From positions 1-64,000 of the forward strand of contig DATLVI010000022.1 of assembly GCA_035577545.1 (NCBI GenBank): a stretch of 64,000 nucleotides of DNA, in the 5' to 3' direction. Source of the DNA: Verrucomicrobiia bacterium (GTDB taxonomy: Bacteria > Verrucomicrobiota > Verrucomicrobiia > Palsa-1439). Each line of letters opens with the position of its first letter. The first letter of the stretch is position 1. Of this stretch, positions 31,547 to 39,498 are shown one piece after another. Both the position numbers and the translations under genes were made by a program. A model generated the notes under the pieces. That model saw only the letters and a list, made by a program, of their open reading frames with translations, searched no databases and was not told the origin of the DNA.

Positions 31547-31660
31547 CCTCAGTTTTCGACTGATCAGTCTTCAAGATGACGGGGTTGATGGTTTGTGGGC
31601 TCGACCACTGGAACCCCTGTTCCTCTAACCCGCCCGCCGAATCTCAAAGACCGAGAAGCT
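31508..31660 (-). ncRNA. Candidate small RNA downstream of tRNA-Gly
   Basis: A promoter (31667-31695) and a strong terminator (31508-31546) bracket about 150 nt with no open reading frame of interest. Local structure includes the hairpin GGAAC/GTTCC (31610-31623, 4-nt loop) and the 12-bp palindrome GACTGATCAGTC (31558-31569). It does not match SRP RNA, RNase P RNA, tmRNA or 6S RNA signatures that I can recognise. It could equally be the trailer of the tRNA transcript. Confidence 0.3.
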
Positions 31661-31666
31661 GCACTT

Positions 31667-31695
31667 AAGATAGAGCATTGAGAGTCCCAGTTCAA
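31667..31695 (-). promoter_or_regulatory. Putative promoter of the candidate small RNA
   Basis: On the minus strand, TTGAAC (31695-31690), a 17-bp spacer and TATCTT (31672-31667) predict a start near 31660. No gene start follows, only the structured stretch that ends in the terminator at 31508-31546. Confidence 0.4.
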
Positions 31696-31787
31696 GGCTC
31701 ATCTCACCAATCACCAAGGACGAGAACCGGGGTGAATCAACCAAACGCAGGGCCCATCAGAAGCGGCCATCTATGACTTATTGAAAT

Positions 31788-31861
31788 TGGAGCGGGCGAT
31801 GGGAATCGAACCCACCTAGCTGGCTTGGGAAGCCAGTGCATTACCACTATGCTACGCCCGC
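31788..31861 (-). tRNA. tRNA-Gly(CCC)
   Basis: The minus strand folds as a complete tRNA. The 7-bp acceptor stem GCGGGCG/CGCCCGC (31861-31855 with 31798-31792) is followed by discriminator U and an encoded CCA (31790-31788). The anticodon stem CTGGC/GCCAG carries the loop TTCCCAA, giving anticodon CCC, which reads GGG glycine codons. The T arm has the loop TTCGATT. Length is 71 nt plus CCA. It is transcribed away from clpS. Confidence 0.96.
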
Positions 31862-31908
31862 AAGACTTCACGTATTCTCGCCGTTTCTTCTTTCAAATCA
31901 AGCCAAAG

Positions 31909-31937
31909 TTGGTAAAGGCGGGCGGGTTTGGTATGGT
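31909..31937 (+). promoter_or_regulatory. Near-leaderless promoter of clpS
   Basis: TTGGTA (31909-31914), a 17-bp spacer and TATGGT (31932-31937) end 9 nt before the ATG at 31947. The predicted transcript starts within about 3 nt of the start codon. It fixes the clpS start at 31947 rather than at codons upstream that overlap the tRNA. Confidence 0.6.
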
Positions 31938-31946
31938 ACCGGGAAT

Positions 31947-32255
31947 ATGACGCCTTCGAACGCCACGGGACAGCCCGGTGTCATCCAAATTGTCGAGACC
32001 ATTACCAAGTCGGAACTTTCCACGCCCTGGAACGTCGTCGTCCACAATGATCCCATCAACCTGATGACCTACGTCACCATGGTGCTGATGCGGGTCTTCG
32101 GGTACCCACGGGCCAAGGCGAAGAAAATGATGCTGGAAGTGCACAACTTGGGGCGTTCGCTGGTGTGGTCGGGCGGTCGTGAGCAAGCGGAACACTACGT
32201 CCACCAACTTCACGGGTATCAATTGCTGGCCACGATGGAGAAATCGGAAACGTGA
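31947..32255 (+). CDS. clpS: ClpS-type adaptor of the Clp protease
   Basis: The 102-residue protein matches ClpS, which brings N-degron substrates to ClpA/ClpC-ClpP. The substrate-pocket and ClpA-contact residues lie in WNVVVHNDPINLMTYVTMVL (Asn-Asp near residue 34) and MMLEVHNLGRSLVWSG. The HNDPINLMTYV form resembles the actinobacterial type more than the E. coli HNDDYTPMEFV form. About 25 N-terminal residues precede the core. The stop overlaps the start of the DUF2017 gene (GTGA), an order also known from actinobacteria. No clpA/clpC is in the window. Confidence 0.9.
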   Translation: MTPSNATGQPGVIQIVETITKSELSTPWNVVVHNDPINLMTYVTMVLMRVFGYPRAKAKKMMLEVHNLGRSLVWSGGREQAEHYVHQLHGYQLLATMEKSET

Positions 32256-32770
32256 TCGACCTGCACATCGAACGGCTCGATGAAAAGCATGTCCGCATTG
32301 GTGGACTGACGACCATGCTGGCCGTGATGCTTCGCGAAATGCCTGAAATCCTGGAAATGCGCGATGGGCCGGGTGCGTCTGCCCGACTCTTCCCCAATCC
32401 CACCCTGGCCGACGCCGGGATCAACAAGGAATGGCAGCAGATGGTCAGTCCCGAATTGCGCCATCTGTTCGTCTCCGCGGCGGAAACCGTGACGCGCGAC
32501 CTGACCACGCTGACGGGCAATCAGGGAGATCCCGAAGTTTACGAAGTTACGTTTCCCGTCGAGCATCTCAACGCGTGGATGAGCGCCCTTAACCAGACGC
32601 GCCTGATCCTCGCCGAAGTCCACAAGATCGACGAGGAGGATATGGAACGCCAGGATTTCGACCCGCAAGAGCCAAAGCATTTGGCCGCGCTGCGGATCCA
32701 TCTACTCGGGTACCTGCTGCATCTTTTCGTGGAATTGGAGAACGGCAATGGGTCTACGGATTGTGTTTGA
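32252..32770 (+). CDS. DUF2017 family protein
   Basis: The 172-residue mostly helical protein starts with GTG overlapping the clpS stop by 4 bp. Blocks such as LRHLFVSAAETVTRDLTTL, FPVEHLNAWMSALNQTRLIL and ALRIHLLGYLLHLFVELENG fit DUF2017, which is found next to clpS in several phyla and whose function is unknown. Conserved pairing with clpS suggests a role in adaptor-dependent proteolysis. The 3' end overlaps the next small gene by 23 bp. Confidence 0.8.
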   Translation: MIDLHIERLDEKHVRIGGLTTMLAVMLREMPEILEMRDGPGASARLFPNPTLADAGINKEWQQMVSPELRHLFVSAAETVTRDLTTLTGNQGDPEVYEVTFPVEHLNAWMSALNQTRLILAEVHKIDEEDMERQDFDPQEPKHLAALRIHLLGYLLHLFVELENGNGSTDCV

Positions 32771-32969
32771 AGGCCAGGCCATCAAATCCGAAATGGTCGT
32801 GTTGGTGCTCGAGAAGTGGGATCTGCATCCGCAGATGGAAGAAAAGGACACCAAGCCAAACCTTGACGACCTGGCCCGTGACACACGCGTGGCCGTCCCG
32901 GAAGACGAATTCGAAAAGGCGCGTGAAATACTTTTTGGTGAAAGCGAGATCGAGCGGGCCGGGTTCTAA
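32748..32969 (+). CDS. DUF2007-like small protein
   Basis: The 73-residue protein resembles the DUF2007 'putative signal-transducing' domain: VFEGQAIKSEMVVLVLEKWDL as the helix that follows the first strand, and VAVPEDEFEKAREILFGE as the C-terminal strand-helix. The family is proposed to bind ligands or partners, without experimental function that I know of. It overlaps the DUF2017 gene by 23 bp and ends tail-to-tail with the PfkB-type kinase gene with overlapping stop codons. Confidence 0.65.
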   Translation: MGLRIVFEGQAIKSEMVVLVLEKWDLHPQMEEKDTKPNLDDLARDTRVAVPEDEFEKAREILFGESEIERAGF

Positions 32970-33874
32970 GCCACGTCGAAGTGGCTCATCGATTTAAACA
33001 GGCCGTAGCGCTCGTTGATTTGCGGTTCGGTGATCGACTCCAGGCGGGTGAGGCTGAAATCTTCCACGCAGTAGGAAGCGATGACACTCCCGTAGATGAC
33101 CGCTTTACGGAGTGACTTGGGATCGATGTGATTCGCGCGCGCGAGGTAGCCCGTGAACGCGCCCGCGAAACAATCGCCCGCGCCGGTCGGGTCGTGTATA
33201 TCTTCGAGTGGGTAGGCCGGCGCGCTGAAGAAGAAATCCTTCCCAAAGAGCAGGCAACCGTGCTCTCCTTTTTTGATGACCACGTATTTCGGGCCCATAT
33301 TCAGGAGCAGGCGGCCCGCCTTGATGAGGCTGGCTTCCTTCGTGAACTCGCGCGCCTCGCTCTCATTCAGCACCAGGCAATCAATCTGGCGCAACAACTC
33401 GGTCAGTGCCTCGCGTTGCGTCTCGATCCACAAGTCCATCGTGTCGGCCACGATAAACTTCGGAGCCGCAACCTGCGCGAGCACATGCGCCTGTAGTTGC
33501 GGCGAGATATTCGCGAGAAAAACGTACGGCGTACGTTTGTAGCTTTCGGGCAGCCTGGGCTGGAACGACTCGAAGACGTTCAGGTTGACCGACAGGGTGC
33601 GCCGGTTGTTCAGGTCCCATTCATATTCGCCACTCCAGCGAAATGTTTTGCCGTCGGCTATCTGCAGGCCATCGATATCGATACCGTGTTTGCGGTAGAG
33701 GGCGAGATATTTTTCGGGGAAGTCCGTGCCGACAATTGCGACCATCTGGACGGGCCCAAAAAAACTCGCCGCTACCGAGGCGTAACTGGCCGATCCACCC
33801 AGTAGATCGCGATGTTCCTGAAGTGGCGTCTTGACGCTGTCCAGCGCTACGGAACCTGTAATAAGAAGACTCAT
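32966..33874 (-). CDS. PfkB-family carbohydrate kinase
   Basis: The 302-residue ribokinase-like protein has an N-terminal ITGSVALDSVKTP strand, a GGSASYASVAASFFG segment near residue 26 that replaces the usual GG-N motif, and the ATP/anion-hole motif DPTGAGDCFAGAF with the catalytic Asp. Substrate could be a sugar, adenosine or another small alcohol; the family is too broad to decide. A GGGAG ribosome binding site precedes the ATG at 33874, which overlaps the thiE stop (ATGA). It is the last gene of the accB-accC-PFK-thiE unit. Confidence 0.88.
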   Translation of the reverse strand: MSLLITGSVALDSVKTPLQEHRDLLGGSASYASVAASFFGPVQMVAIVGTDFPEKYLALYRKHGIDIDGLQIADGKTFRWSGEYEWDLNNRRTLSVNLNVFESFQPRLPESYKRTPYVFLANISPQLQAHVLAQVAAPKFIVADTMDLWIETQREALTELLRQIDCLVLNESEAREFTKEASLIKAGRLLLNMGPKYVVIKKGEHGCLLFGKDFFFSAPAYPLEDIHDPTGAGDCFAGAFTGYLARANHIDPKSLRKAVIYGSVIASYCVEDFSLTRLESITEPQINERYGLFKSMSHFDVA

Positions 33875-34554
33875 CCTGATCTCCCTGGCGGCACCGAATT
33901 CATTCGGAGCTGCAGTTTCTCCAATCGTTTTCCAAATGCGGCAGCGGCTTCCGTTTTGTCGGAGGCTTGCAAGATCGCGGAGACGACTGCCACGCGCGTC
34001 GCACCCGCCTCCAGGACCTCGCCGATGTTGTCCAAGGTGATACCCCCGATCGCAAAGAACGGGGTTTTCACGCGCGCGGAGACTTCGCGCACCAACTCGA
34101 CGCCCACGGGTTTGACGCCGGGTTTGGTGGCCGTTGGAAAAACGGGGCCAACACCGAGGTAGTCGGCGCCGTCTCGTTCGGCTGCGAGCGCTTGATCCAG
34201 CGAGTGCGTGCTGAGGCCAACGATTCGCATATTTGCCAGTCGTTCGGCCCGTTCTTCCCGTGGAATCGCAGCCCAATCCTCCTGACCGAGATGCACCCCG
34301 TCCGCACCCGCCTCAAAGGCCGCCTCGATGTCGTCGTTGATGATGACGAGTACCTTGTATTGAAACGCCGCGGAGACAACCTTCAGCGCAAGAGCGACAC
34401 GATCGGCGTGCGACTTCTCCTTGGCGCGCACCTGAATGATGTCCACGCCGCCGGCGATCAGCTCGCGCGCGACGTCGCCGGGATCAAGGTCCTCGATATA
34501 CGCCGTATCGATGAACCCGTACAAACGGCACGTGGCGAGACGGGTTTTTGACAT
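33871..34554 (-). CDS. thiE: Thiamine-phosphate synthase
   Basis: The 227-residue TIM-barrel protein shows ThiE signatures: IIQVRAKEKSHADRV for pyrimidine-diphosphate contacts, VIINDDIEAAFEAGADGVHL with the DGVHLGQED metal/phosphate motif, GLSTHSLDQALAA, DYLGVGPVFPTATKPG and the phosphate-binding FAIGGIT. It couples HMP-PP with HET-P to thiamine phosphate. The usual KxxR reads QVRAKE, close to the RxK-type found in many ThiE proteins. ATG at 34554 overlaps the PFK stop by one base (TGATG). No other thiamine gene is in the window and no TPP riboswitch precedes the operon. Confidence 0.92.
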   Translation of the reverse strand: MSKTRLATCRLYGFIDTAYIEDLDPGDVARELIAGGVDIIQVRAKEKSHADRVALALKVVSAAFQYKVLVIINDDIEAAFEAGADGVHLGQEDWAAIPREERAERLANMRIVGLSTHSLDQALAAERDGADYLGVGPVFPTATKPGVKPVGVELVREVSARVKTPFFAIGGITLDNIGEVLEAGATRVAVVSAILQASDKTEAAAAFGKRLEKLQLRMNSVPPGRSG

Positions 34555-35615
34555 CAACCAAAAAAGACCTTTGCGACATCGTAGAGTTCTTGCGGCACAC
34601 AACGGTTGCGTACGCGCAGTTTCCGCTGGCCGGTTTTCTTATCGACCACCTCGGTGAGGATCGAATCGATGTCAATCCCGACAACCTCTGGACCGCGCAG
34701 GGAGACCATTTTGCCGAATTGGCCCTCCATCGCGAGATCGACCGCCTTCACGCCGTAGCGCGTGCCGAGCACGCGGTCGTAGGCGCTGGGCGTTCCGCCG
34801 CGTTGAATGTGGCCCAACACCACGCCACGGCTTTCGATGCCCGTGAGTCTCTCAATTTCGCGGCAAAGCACTTCGCCGATGCCGCCGAGACGGGCATGAC
34901 CGAACGCGTCGAGTTCCTTGACCGCCGTGACCTCGGCGCCGTCGAGCTTGAAACCCTCGGCGACCGCGACGATGGAAAAATTCTTCCCGCCCGCCTGGCG
35001 CTGCTTGATGATCTTGCAAATCTCGGCCAGGGACATGGGGAATTCGGGCAACAAGATCATGTCGGCGCCGCCGGCCATGCCGGCTTCGAGCGCGATCCAG
35101 CCCGCTTGGCGTCCCATCAATTCCACCACCAGCACGCGACTGTGCGACTCGGCGGTGCTGTGGAGCCGGTCGAGCGCTTCGGCGGCAATGTTGATTGCCG
35201 TGTCAAACCCGAACGTCTGGTCGGTGCCGTCAATATCGTTGTCGATGGTCTTGGGCACGCCGATGACCGGAATGCCCCGCTTGTGCAGGCGCGAGGCGAC
35301 GCTGAGGGTGTCGTCGCCACCAATGGCCACGAGCGCGGCGAGGTCCATGCTCTTGACATGTTTGGTGATCGTCTCGAGCTGCTCGTCAGTCGGGTTGGTG
35401 CGCGAGGTGCCGAGGATCGTGCCGCCGAGGTGCAGGATGCCCGACACGCGCTCGCGTGTGAGCGGGAAGTAATCGCCTTTGAGCACGCCGGCCCAGCCGT
35501 TGCGGAAGCCCAGCACCTCATAGCCTTCCACCAAGCCCTTGCGCGTCACCGCACGAATCACTGCGTTCAGTCCGGGGCAGTCGCCGCCCCCCGTCAGCAT
35601 CGCGATCTTTTTCAT
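34554..35615 (-). CDS. 6-phosphofructokinase, predicted PPi-dependent
   Basis: The 353-residue protein is a PFK-A family phosphofructokinase. Signatures are TGGGDCPGLNAVIRA at the N-terminus, TIDND with the catalytic Asp and MGRQAGWIALEAG. Two diagnostic positions favour pyrophosphate over ATP as donor: GGDD (Asp102, where ATP enzymes have Gly, E. coli 104) and PKTIDND (Lys122, where ATP enzymes have Gly, E. coli 124). This is the pattern of the actinomycete PPi-PFK. The enzyme would act reversibly in glycolysis and gluconeogenesis. It lies 24 bp after accC in the operon. Confidence 0.9.
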   Translation of the reverse strand: MKKIAMLTGGGDCPGLNAVIRAVTRKGLVEGYEVLGFRNGWAGVLKGDYFPLTRERVSGILHLGGTILGTSRTNPTDEQLETITKHVKSMDLAALVAIGGDDTLSVASRLHKRGIPVIGVPKTIDNDIDGTDQTFGFDTAINIAAEALDRLHSTAESHSRVLVVELMGRQAGWIALEAGMAGGADMILLPEFPMSLAEICKIIKQRQAGGKNFSIVAVAEGFKLDGAEVTAVKELDAFGHARLGGIGEVLCREIERLTGIESRGVVLGHIQRGGTPSAYDRVLGTRYGVKAVDLAMEGQFGKMVSLRGPEVVGIDIDSILTEVVDKKTGQRKLRVRNRCVPQELYDVAKVFFG

Positions 35616-35639
35616 AATATCCTGGTCAAACCCTTTCGA

Positions 35640-37046
35640 TCATTCCGGGGTGCCCGCGCGCGCGGGTTTTGGTTCTTCCGGCTTCGGCGGCACCAACGGC
35701 TGGCTGGCCGCCAAGAGCCGTTCCACGAAACTCGTCGAGTAACGCCCCCGACGGAAATTCGGGTCCTTTAAGATCAGTTTGTGCAACGGGATTGTCGTTT
35801 TGATCCCGCGAATAATGAACTCATCCAAGGCTCGCGCCATACGATCCAGCGCCACCCGGCGGTCCCGACCGTAGCAAATCAACTTGGCTATCATCGAGTC
35901 ATAATACGGCGGGATGACGTAGCCGGCGTAGACGTGCGTGTCCACGCGCACACCGTGGCCGCCCGGCACGTGGAGGAATTCGATGCGGCCGGGGCAGGGC
36001 TGGAAATTGTTAAAAGGATCCTCCGCATTGATGCGGCATTCGACAGCGTGTTTTGCAAATTGGATGTCCTTCTGGTCGTAACCCAGTTCTTCGCCGGCGG
36101 CGACGCGGATTTGTTCCTTCACGATGTCGATGCCCGTGACCTCCTCGGTGACGGGATGCTCGACCTGGATGCGCGTGTTCATCTCAATGAAGAAGAACGT
36201 GCCACTCGCATCGAGCAGAAATTCGATGGTGCCCGCGTTGATATAGCCGACAGCCTGCGCCGCCTTGATCGCCGCCTTGCCCATCCGTTTGCGAAGGTCG
36301 CTGGTGATAGCGGGTGAGGGCGATTCTTCAAGGAGTTTTTGGTGCCGCCGCTGTAAGCTGCAGTCGCGCTCGCCGAGATGGATGGTCCGTCCCTTGCGGT
36401 CGGCCAGGATCTGGAACTCGATGTGGCGCGGATTCTCGATATACTTCTCGATGTAAACGGCGGAATTGGAAAAGGCGTGTTCGGCCTCGGAACGGGCCGT
36501 ATGATAGCCTTTGACAAGGGCCGGGTCGTTGTGGGCCACGCGCATGCCGCGCCCGCCGCCGCCGCCCGCCGCCTTCACGATGACCGGGTAGCCGATCCGG
36601 CGGGCAATCTTGAGAGCGTCCTGCTCATTCTCAACGGGGCCGTCGCTGCCGGGCACAACGGGGACACCAGCCTTGCGCATCGTTTCACGGGCGGCGACCT
36701 TATCGCCCATTGAACGGATCGATGGACTGGCCGGGCCGATGAACTTAATGTTGCAGTTCTCGCAAACTTCGGCAAAGTGCGCATTCTCGGACAGGAACCC
36801 GTAACCCGGGTGAATGGCCTCGACGTCGCCAACCTCCGCGGCGCTGATGATCCGGTCGATCTTGAGGTAGCTTTCCTTACTGGGTGCATTGCCGATGCAA
36901 ATCGCCTCGTCCGCCAACTGCACGTGCAACGAGTCGGCGTCCGCCTTTGAGTAGACGGCGAGCGTGCGAATGCCCAGCTCTTTGCAGGCGCGGATGATGC
37001 GCACGGCGATTTCACCGCGATTGGCTATCAGGATTTTGTCGAACAT
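35640..37046 (-). CDS. accC: Acetyl-CoA carboxylase, biotin carboxylase subunit
   Basis: The 468-residue protein is a full-length biotin carboxylase, which uses ATP and bicarbonate to carboxylate biotin on AccB. Signatures are [19 protein letters not shown] at the N-terminus, the Gly-rich ATP loop [51 protein letters not shown] and the C-terminal [17 protein letters not shown]. About 20 residues at the end ([13 protein letters not shown]) extend beyond the family core. ATG at 37046 gives the canonical N-terminus. It follows accB after 43 bp. Confidence 0.97.
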   Translation of the reverse strand: MFDKILIANRGEIAVRIIRACKELGIRTLAVYSKADADSLHVQLADEAICIGNAPSKESYLKIDRIISAAEVGDVEAIHPGYGFLSENAHFAEVCENCNIKFIGPASPSIRSMGDKVAARETMRKAGVPVVPGSDGPVENEQDALKIARRIGYPVIVKAAGGGGGRGMRVAHNDPALVKGYHTARSEAEHAFSNSAVYIEKYIENPRHIEFQILADRKGRTIHLGERDCSLQRRHQKLLEESPSPAITSDLRKRMGKAAIKAAQAVGYINAGTIEFLLDASGTFFFIEMNTRIQVEHPVTEEVTGIDIVKEQIRVAAGEELGYDQKDIQFAKHAVECRINAEDPFNNFQPCPGRIEFLHVPGGHGVRVDTHVYAGYVIPPYYDSMIAKLICYGRDRRVALDRMARALDEFIIRGIKTTIPLHKLILKDPNFRRGRYSTSFVERLLAASQPLVPPKPEEPKPARAGTPE

Positions 37047-37089
37047 GGCGACGTAAACTCGCTGGGACCGGGACAATGCGGCGGGCGCG

Positions 37090-37563
37090 CTATTTGACGC
37101 GCACCGCGAACAGCTTCTGACCAAATTCGACGGGTTTGGCGTTTTCGGCCACGACGCCAGTGATGACGCCCTTCACTTCGGCCTTAATCTCATTCATCAC
37201 CTTCATCGCCTCAACGATGCAGACGACCGTCTCTGGGTCAACTTCCTGGCCGACCTCCACGTATGGCGGCGCGTCCGGTGATGGGGAGAGGTAAAAGGTG
37301 CCAACCATTGGCGACGTGATGTGCTCGATGTCGGCCGCGGGTGGAACTGTTGCGGGCACGGCGGGAGCGGGCGGGGCCGCTTGAACCGGAGTGGAAGCAG
37401 CCGCCGACTGGGCTGGAACGGACGGCGGGAGGGTCACCGTCTGTTGAAATTCATCGGGGCCGCGTTTGATGCGGATTTTCAACCCGTCCTGTTCCATTGA
37501 GAACTCGGAAAGGTCATTGTCCTTCATCATGGCGACTATCGCCTTTATTTGTTCCAGTTCCAT
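37090..37563 (-). CDS. accB: Biotin carboxyl carrier protein of acetyl-CoA carboxylase
   Basis: The 157-residue BCCP has an N-terminal helical region ([20 protein letters not shown]), a Pro/Ala-rich flexible linker (residues about 47-78), and a C-terminal biotinyl domain with the biotinylated Lys121 in EAMKVM. The thumb motif lies around [19 protein letters not shown]. It carries the carboxyl group between AccC and the carboxyltransferase for fatty-acid synthesis. ATG at 37563 is supported by GAGGA about 8 nt upstream and the promoter at 37598-37626. Confidence 0.96.
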   Translation of the reverse strand: MELEQIKAIVAMMKDNDLSEFSMEQDGLKIRIKRGPDEFQQTVTLPPSVPAQSAAASTPVQAAPPAPAVPATVPPAADIEHITSPMVGTFYLSPSPDAPPYVEVGQEVDPETVVCIVEAMKVMNEIKAEVKGVITGVVAENAKPVEFGQKLFAVRVK

Positions 37564-37597
37564 GGTTCCATCCTCTTTCAGACCGAAAAGGGGCGAC

Positions 37598-37626
37598 GTT
37601 TTATCCACTCGCTATCTATTTGTCAA
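37598..37626 (-). promoter_or_regulatory. Sigma-70 promoter of the accB operon
   Basis: On the minus strand, a perfect TTGACA (37626-37621), a 17-bp spacer and TAAAAC (37603-37598) predict a start near 37591, about 28 nt before the accB ATG. It would drive accB-accC-PFK-thiE-PfkB kinase. Confidence 0.6.
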
Positions 37627-37675
37627 ACCAGCGCCTCGGCACAACGCCCAGCTTGCCATCACCAAGGTACGTCTA

Positions 37676-39475
37676 TTACTTGGAGGATCCTGCTTCCTTG
37701 GCGGGTTCGGACTCTAGCAAAGCGGGACGGGATTGTCTAACGCTTTCCTCGACGGTCGCAAGTGCCCGACTATAGCGTGCATTCGTCGGGTTCAGTTCGA
37801 CCGCCTTGCGAAGAAGCTGAAGCACTTCCGCATCAATCCCATGCGTCGCCCTTTTTGCCTCTGCGAGCCGCCACCAACCGGATGCCCGATACGGGTCGTC
37901 CTCAATGGCATCGCGGTAGGCGATGATGGCTTCGTCAGGTTTGCCAGCCAGAAACGCCAGGTCACCGACACCGGATTCAAAATGTGAATTCCAAGGCACC
38001 AGGTCTGCCGCACGCTTGGCTGCCTTGAGGGCTTGCAGCGGATTGGTAGCCGCTAATTCTTGGGCTCGTGCGCGCAAAAAATCCGCAGTTAGGGCCCGAC
38101 CCTCCGTCCACAACACCGCAACCAGCACAGCAGTGCAGATCGCGCCGACGAACCAGTTTTCCCGCCGTCGCGGGGTGACCGAGTCGGTTCTTGGCAACTC
38201 CTTTAGACCTTGCACGGTACCGAGGAGTATAAAGGCGGGAAGCGCCACGCCGGGCGCGTACAGGTCAAAGTCCACCAACCCGTGTACGGACCAGCCCGTT
38301 AGGGCCCCACAGACCGCCATCGCCGCGGCGTCGCCGATTCGCTGCCGTGCCAGCCGGTACGAGTCCCGCACTGCGATAATCCACAACAAAGCAAAAGCGA
38401 CAAACGCCAACACGCCCGAGTCCGACCACATCTGCAGGAAGCTATTGTGGACGGCCTGCGCATCCTCTGTCAGCGCGATTTTGTACTTCGGGTAAATTGA
38501 TCCAAATGTGCCGGGACCGGTCCCCACCCATGGGTGGTCCCTGGCAATCGCAACCGCGCCCCGCCAATAATCCATCCGCGATTCCAAACTCGTGGTGCCG
38601 AAATGGAGAAACCCAGCGTGCTGCCCGAGCAGGAAGACAGCCGCCAGTGCCACGATGAGGCCAATGAGTACGCCTGCCGTCCGTTGTCCTCCTCCTGGAG
38701 ACCAGCATAAGAAAACCGCCAGAGCCGTTGCGCCAAACGCCATGAATCCGCCCCGCGATCCCGTCAGCACGAGGCAAAACAGCATGACCCCAGCGGCGAA
38801 TGTCAGTGCGATCCATTTTACCCGCGCATCCCAGCCTCGGGCCCGCACCCAAATCCACACCAGCGTTGGCGCGAAGGCCACAACGAGGAATCCGGCCAGT
38901 GCGTTCGGGTACACGAGCGATCCGAAGACGCGGTTGCTGGTCATGCGCAACAGGAAATCCCTGGGCACATGCGCCGGATCGATGTACAGCGCCGCGTACG
39001 CGCGCGATTCCGCCAGGCCGCCAAAATGCTGGCGCATCGCCAACAGGCACACGAACAACGTCGCCAGTGTCAATCCTCCGAAAATCTGTGCGGTCGCGGC
39101 GCCATCACGCACGTACCACGCACCGACATAAAACAGGAGAACCCCGGCCGCAAACAACAGCAGGGTGTCAATCGTCACTTGGGGGCAGATGGTTTCCGGC
39201 ACCGCGAGCGCCTGCGTCAGCAGAAAGAACAATGGGAGGGTGAACAGCAAATCCACGTGCGCCAGCGTGCGACCGCGGTCGAGCACGAGCCAGATGAAGC
39301 TCGCGAAGATGAAGAGGATGATCAATTCATTCGGCCAGGGAAGGTACCGCCACTCAAAGCTGTCCTGCGGAAATGCGGCCGACGCCTGGATGATCACGGG
39401 CGTGCCAAATTTCAGCGGCGCCAGAAACGCCACTGTCGCCAGTCCAAACACAAACCAGTTCTTGAGCCGTTTCAT
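37676..39475 (-). CDS. O-antigen ligase-like membrane protein with TPR tail
   Basis: The 599-residue protein has about twelve transmembrane segments and the Wzy_C/O-antigen ligase core: SRGGFMAFGATALAVFL, then a large periplasmic loop with ESRMDYWRGAVAIARDHPWV and GPGTFGSIYPKYK...AVHNSFLQMWSDSGVLAF. The last about 150 residues are soluble with TPR-like units (NPLQALKAAKRAADLVPWN, KPDEAIIAYRDAIEDDPYRA). It may ligate or polymerise surface glycans, or attach glycans to protein. It is the third gene after tmk and holB, 23 bp from holB. Confidence 0.85.
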   Translation of the reverse strand: MKRLKNWFVFGLATVAFLAPLKFGTPVIIQASAAFPQDSFEWRYLPWPNELIILFIFASFIWLVLDRGRTLAHVDLLFTLPLFFLLTQALAVPETICPQVTIDTLLLFAAGVLLFYVGAWYVRDGAATAQIFGGLTLATLFVCLLAMRQHFGGLAESRAYAALYIDPAHVPRDFLLRMTSNRVFGSLVYPNALAGFLVVAFAPTLVWIWVRARGWDARVKWIALTFAAGVMLFCLVLTGSRGGFMAFGATALAVFLCWSPGGGQRTAGVLIGLIVALAAVFLLGQHAGFLHFGTTSLESRMDYWRGAVAIARDHPWVGTGPGTFGSIYPKYKIALTEDAQAVHNSFLQMWSDSGVLAFVAFALLWIIAVRDSYRLARQRIGDAAAMAVCGALTGWSVHGLVDFDLYAPGVALPAFILLGTVQGLKELPRTDSVTPRRRENWFVGAICTAVLVAVLWTEGRALTADFLRARAQELAATNPLQALKAAKRAADLVPWNSHFESGVGDLAFLAGKPDEAIIAYRDAIEDDPYRASGWWRLAEAKRATHGIDAEVLQLLRKAVELNPTNARYSRALATVEESVRQSRPALLESEPAKEAGSSK

Positions 39476-39498
39476 TCCGTTGATCCCGACTTTGCGCT

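Larger units (their letters stand above)
31056..31787. other. Intergenic region: promoter, inverted repeat, candidate small RNA
   Basis: This 732-bp stretch between the ferredoxin gene and tRNA-Gly has no protein-coding gene that I can support. It holds the promoter of the respiratory locus (31116-31144), the short copy of the GGAGAGTCGAG inverted repeat (31330-31383), and a promoter-to-terminator unit for a possible small RNA on the minus strand (31508-31695). Open frames at 30630-31349 and 31359-31574 are non-coding in character. Confidence 0.6.

Noticed and set aside
31359-31574. Small frame across the inverted repeat and terminator
   Set aside because: It spans a terminator stem and part of an inverted repeat; no binding site.
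31508-31787. 6S RNA, tmRNA or RNase P RNA
   Set aside because: Some long pairing is possible, but no family signature could be recognised; kept only as an unassigned small-RNA candidate.
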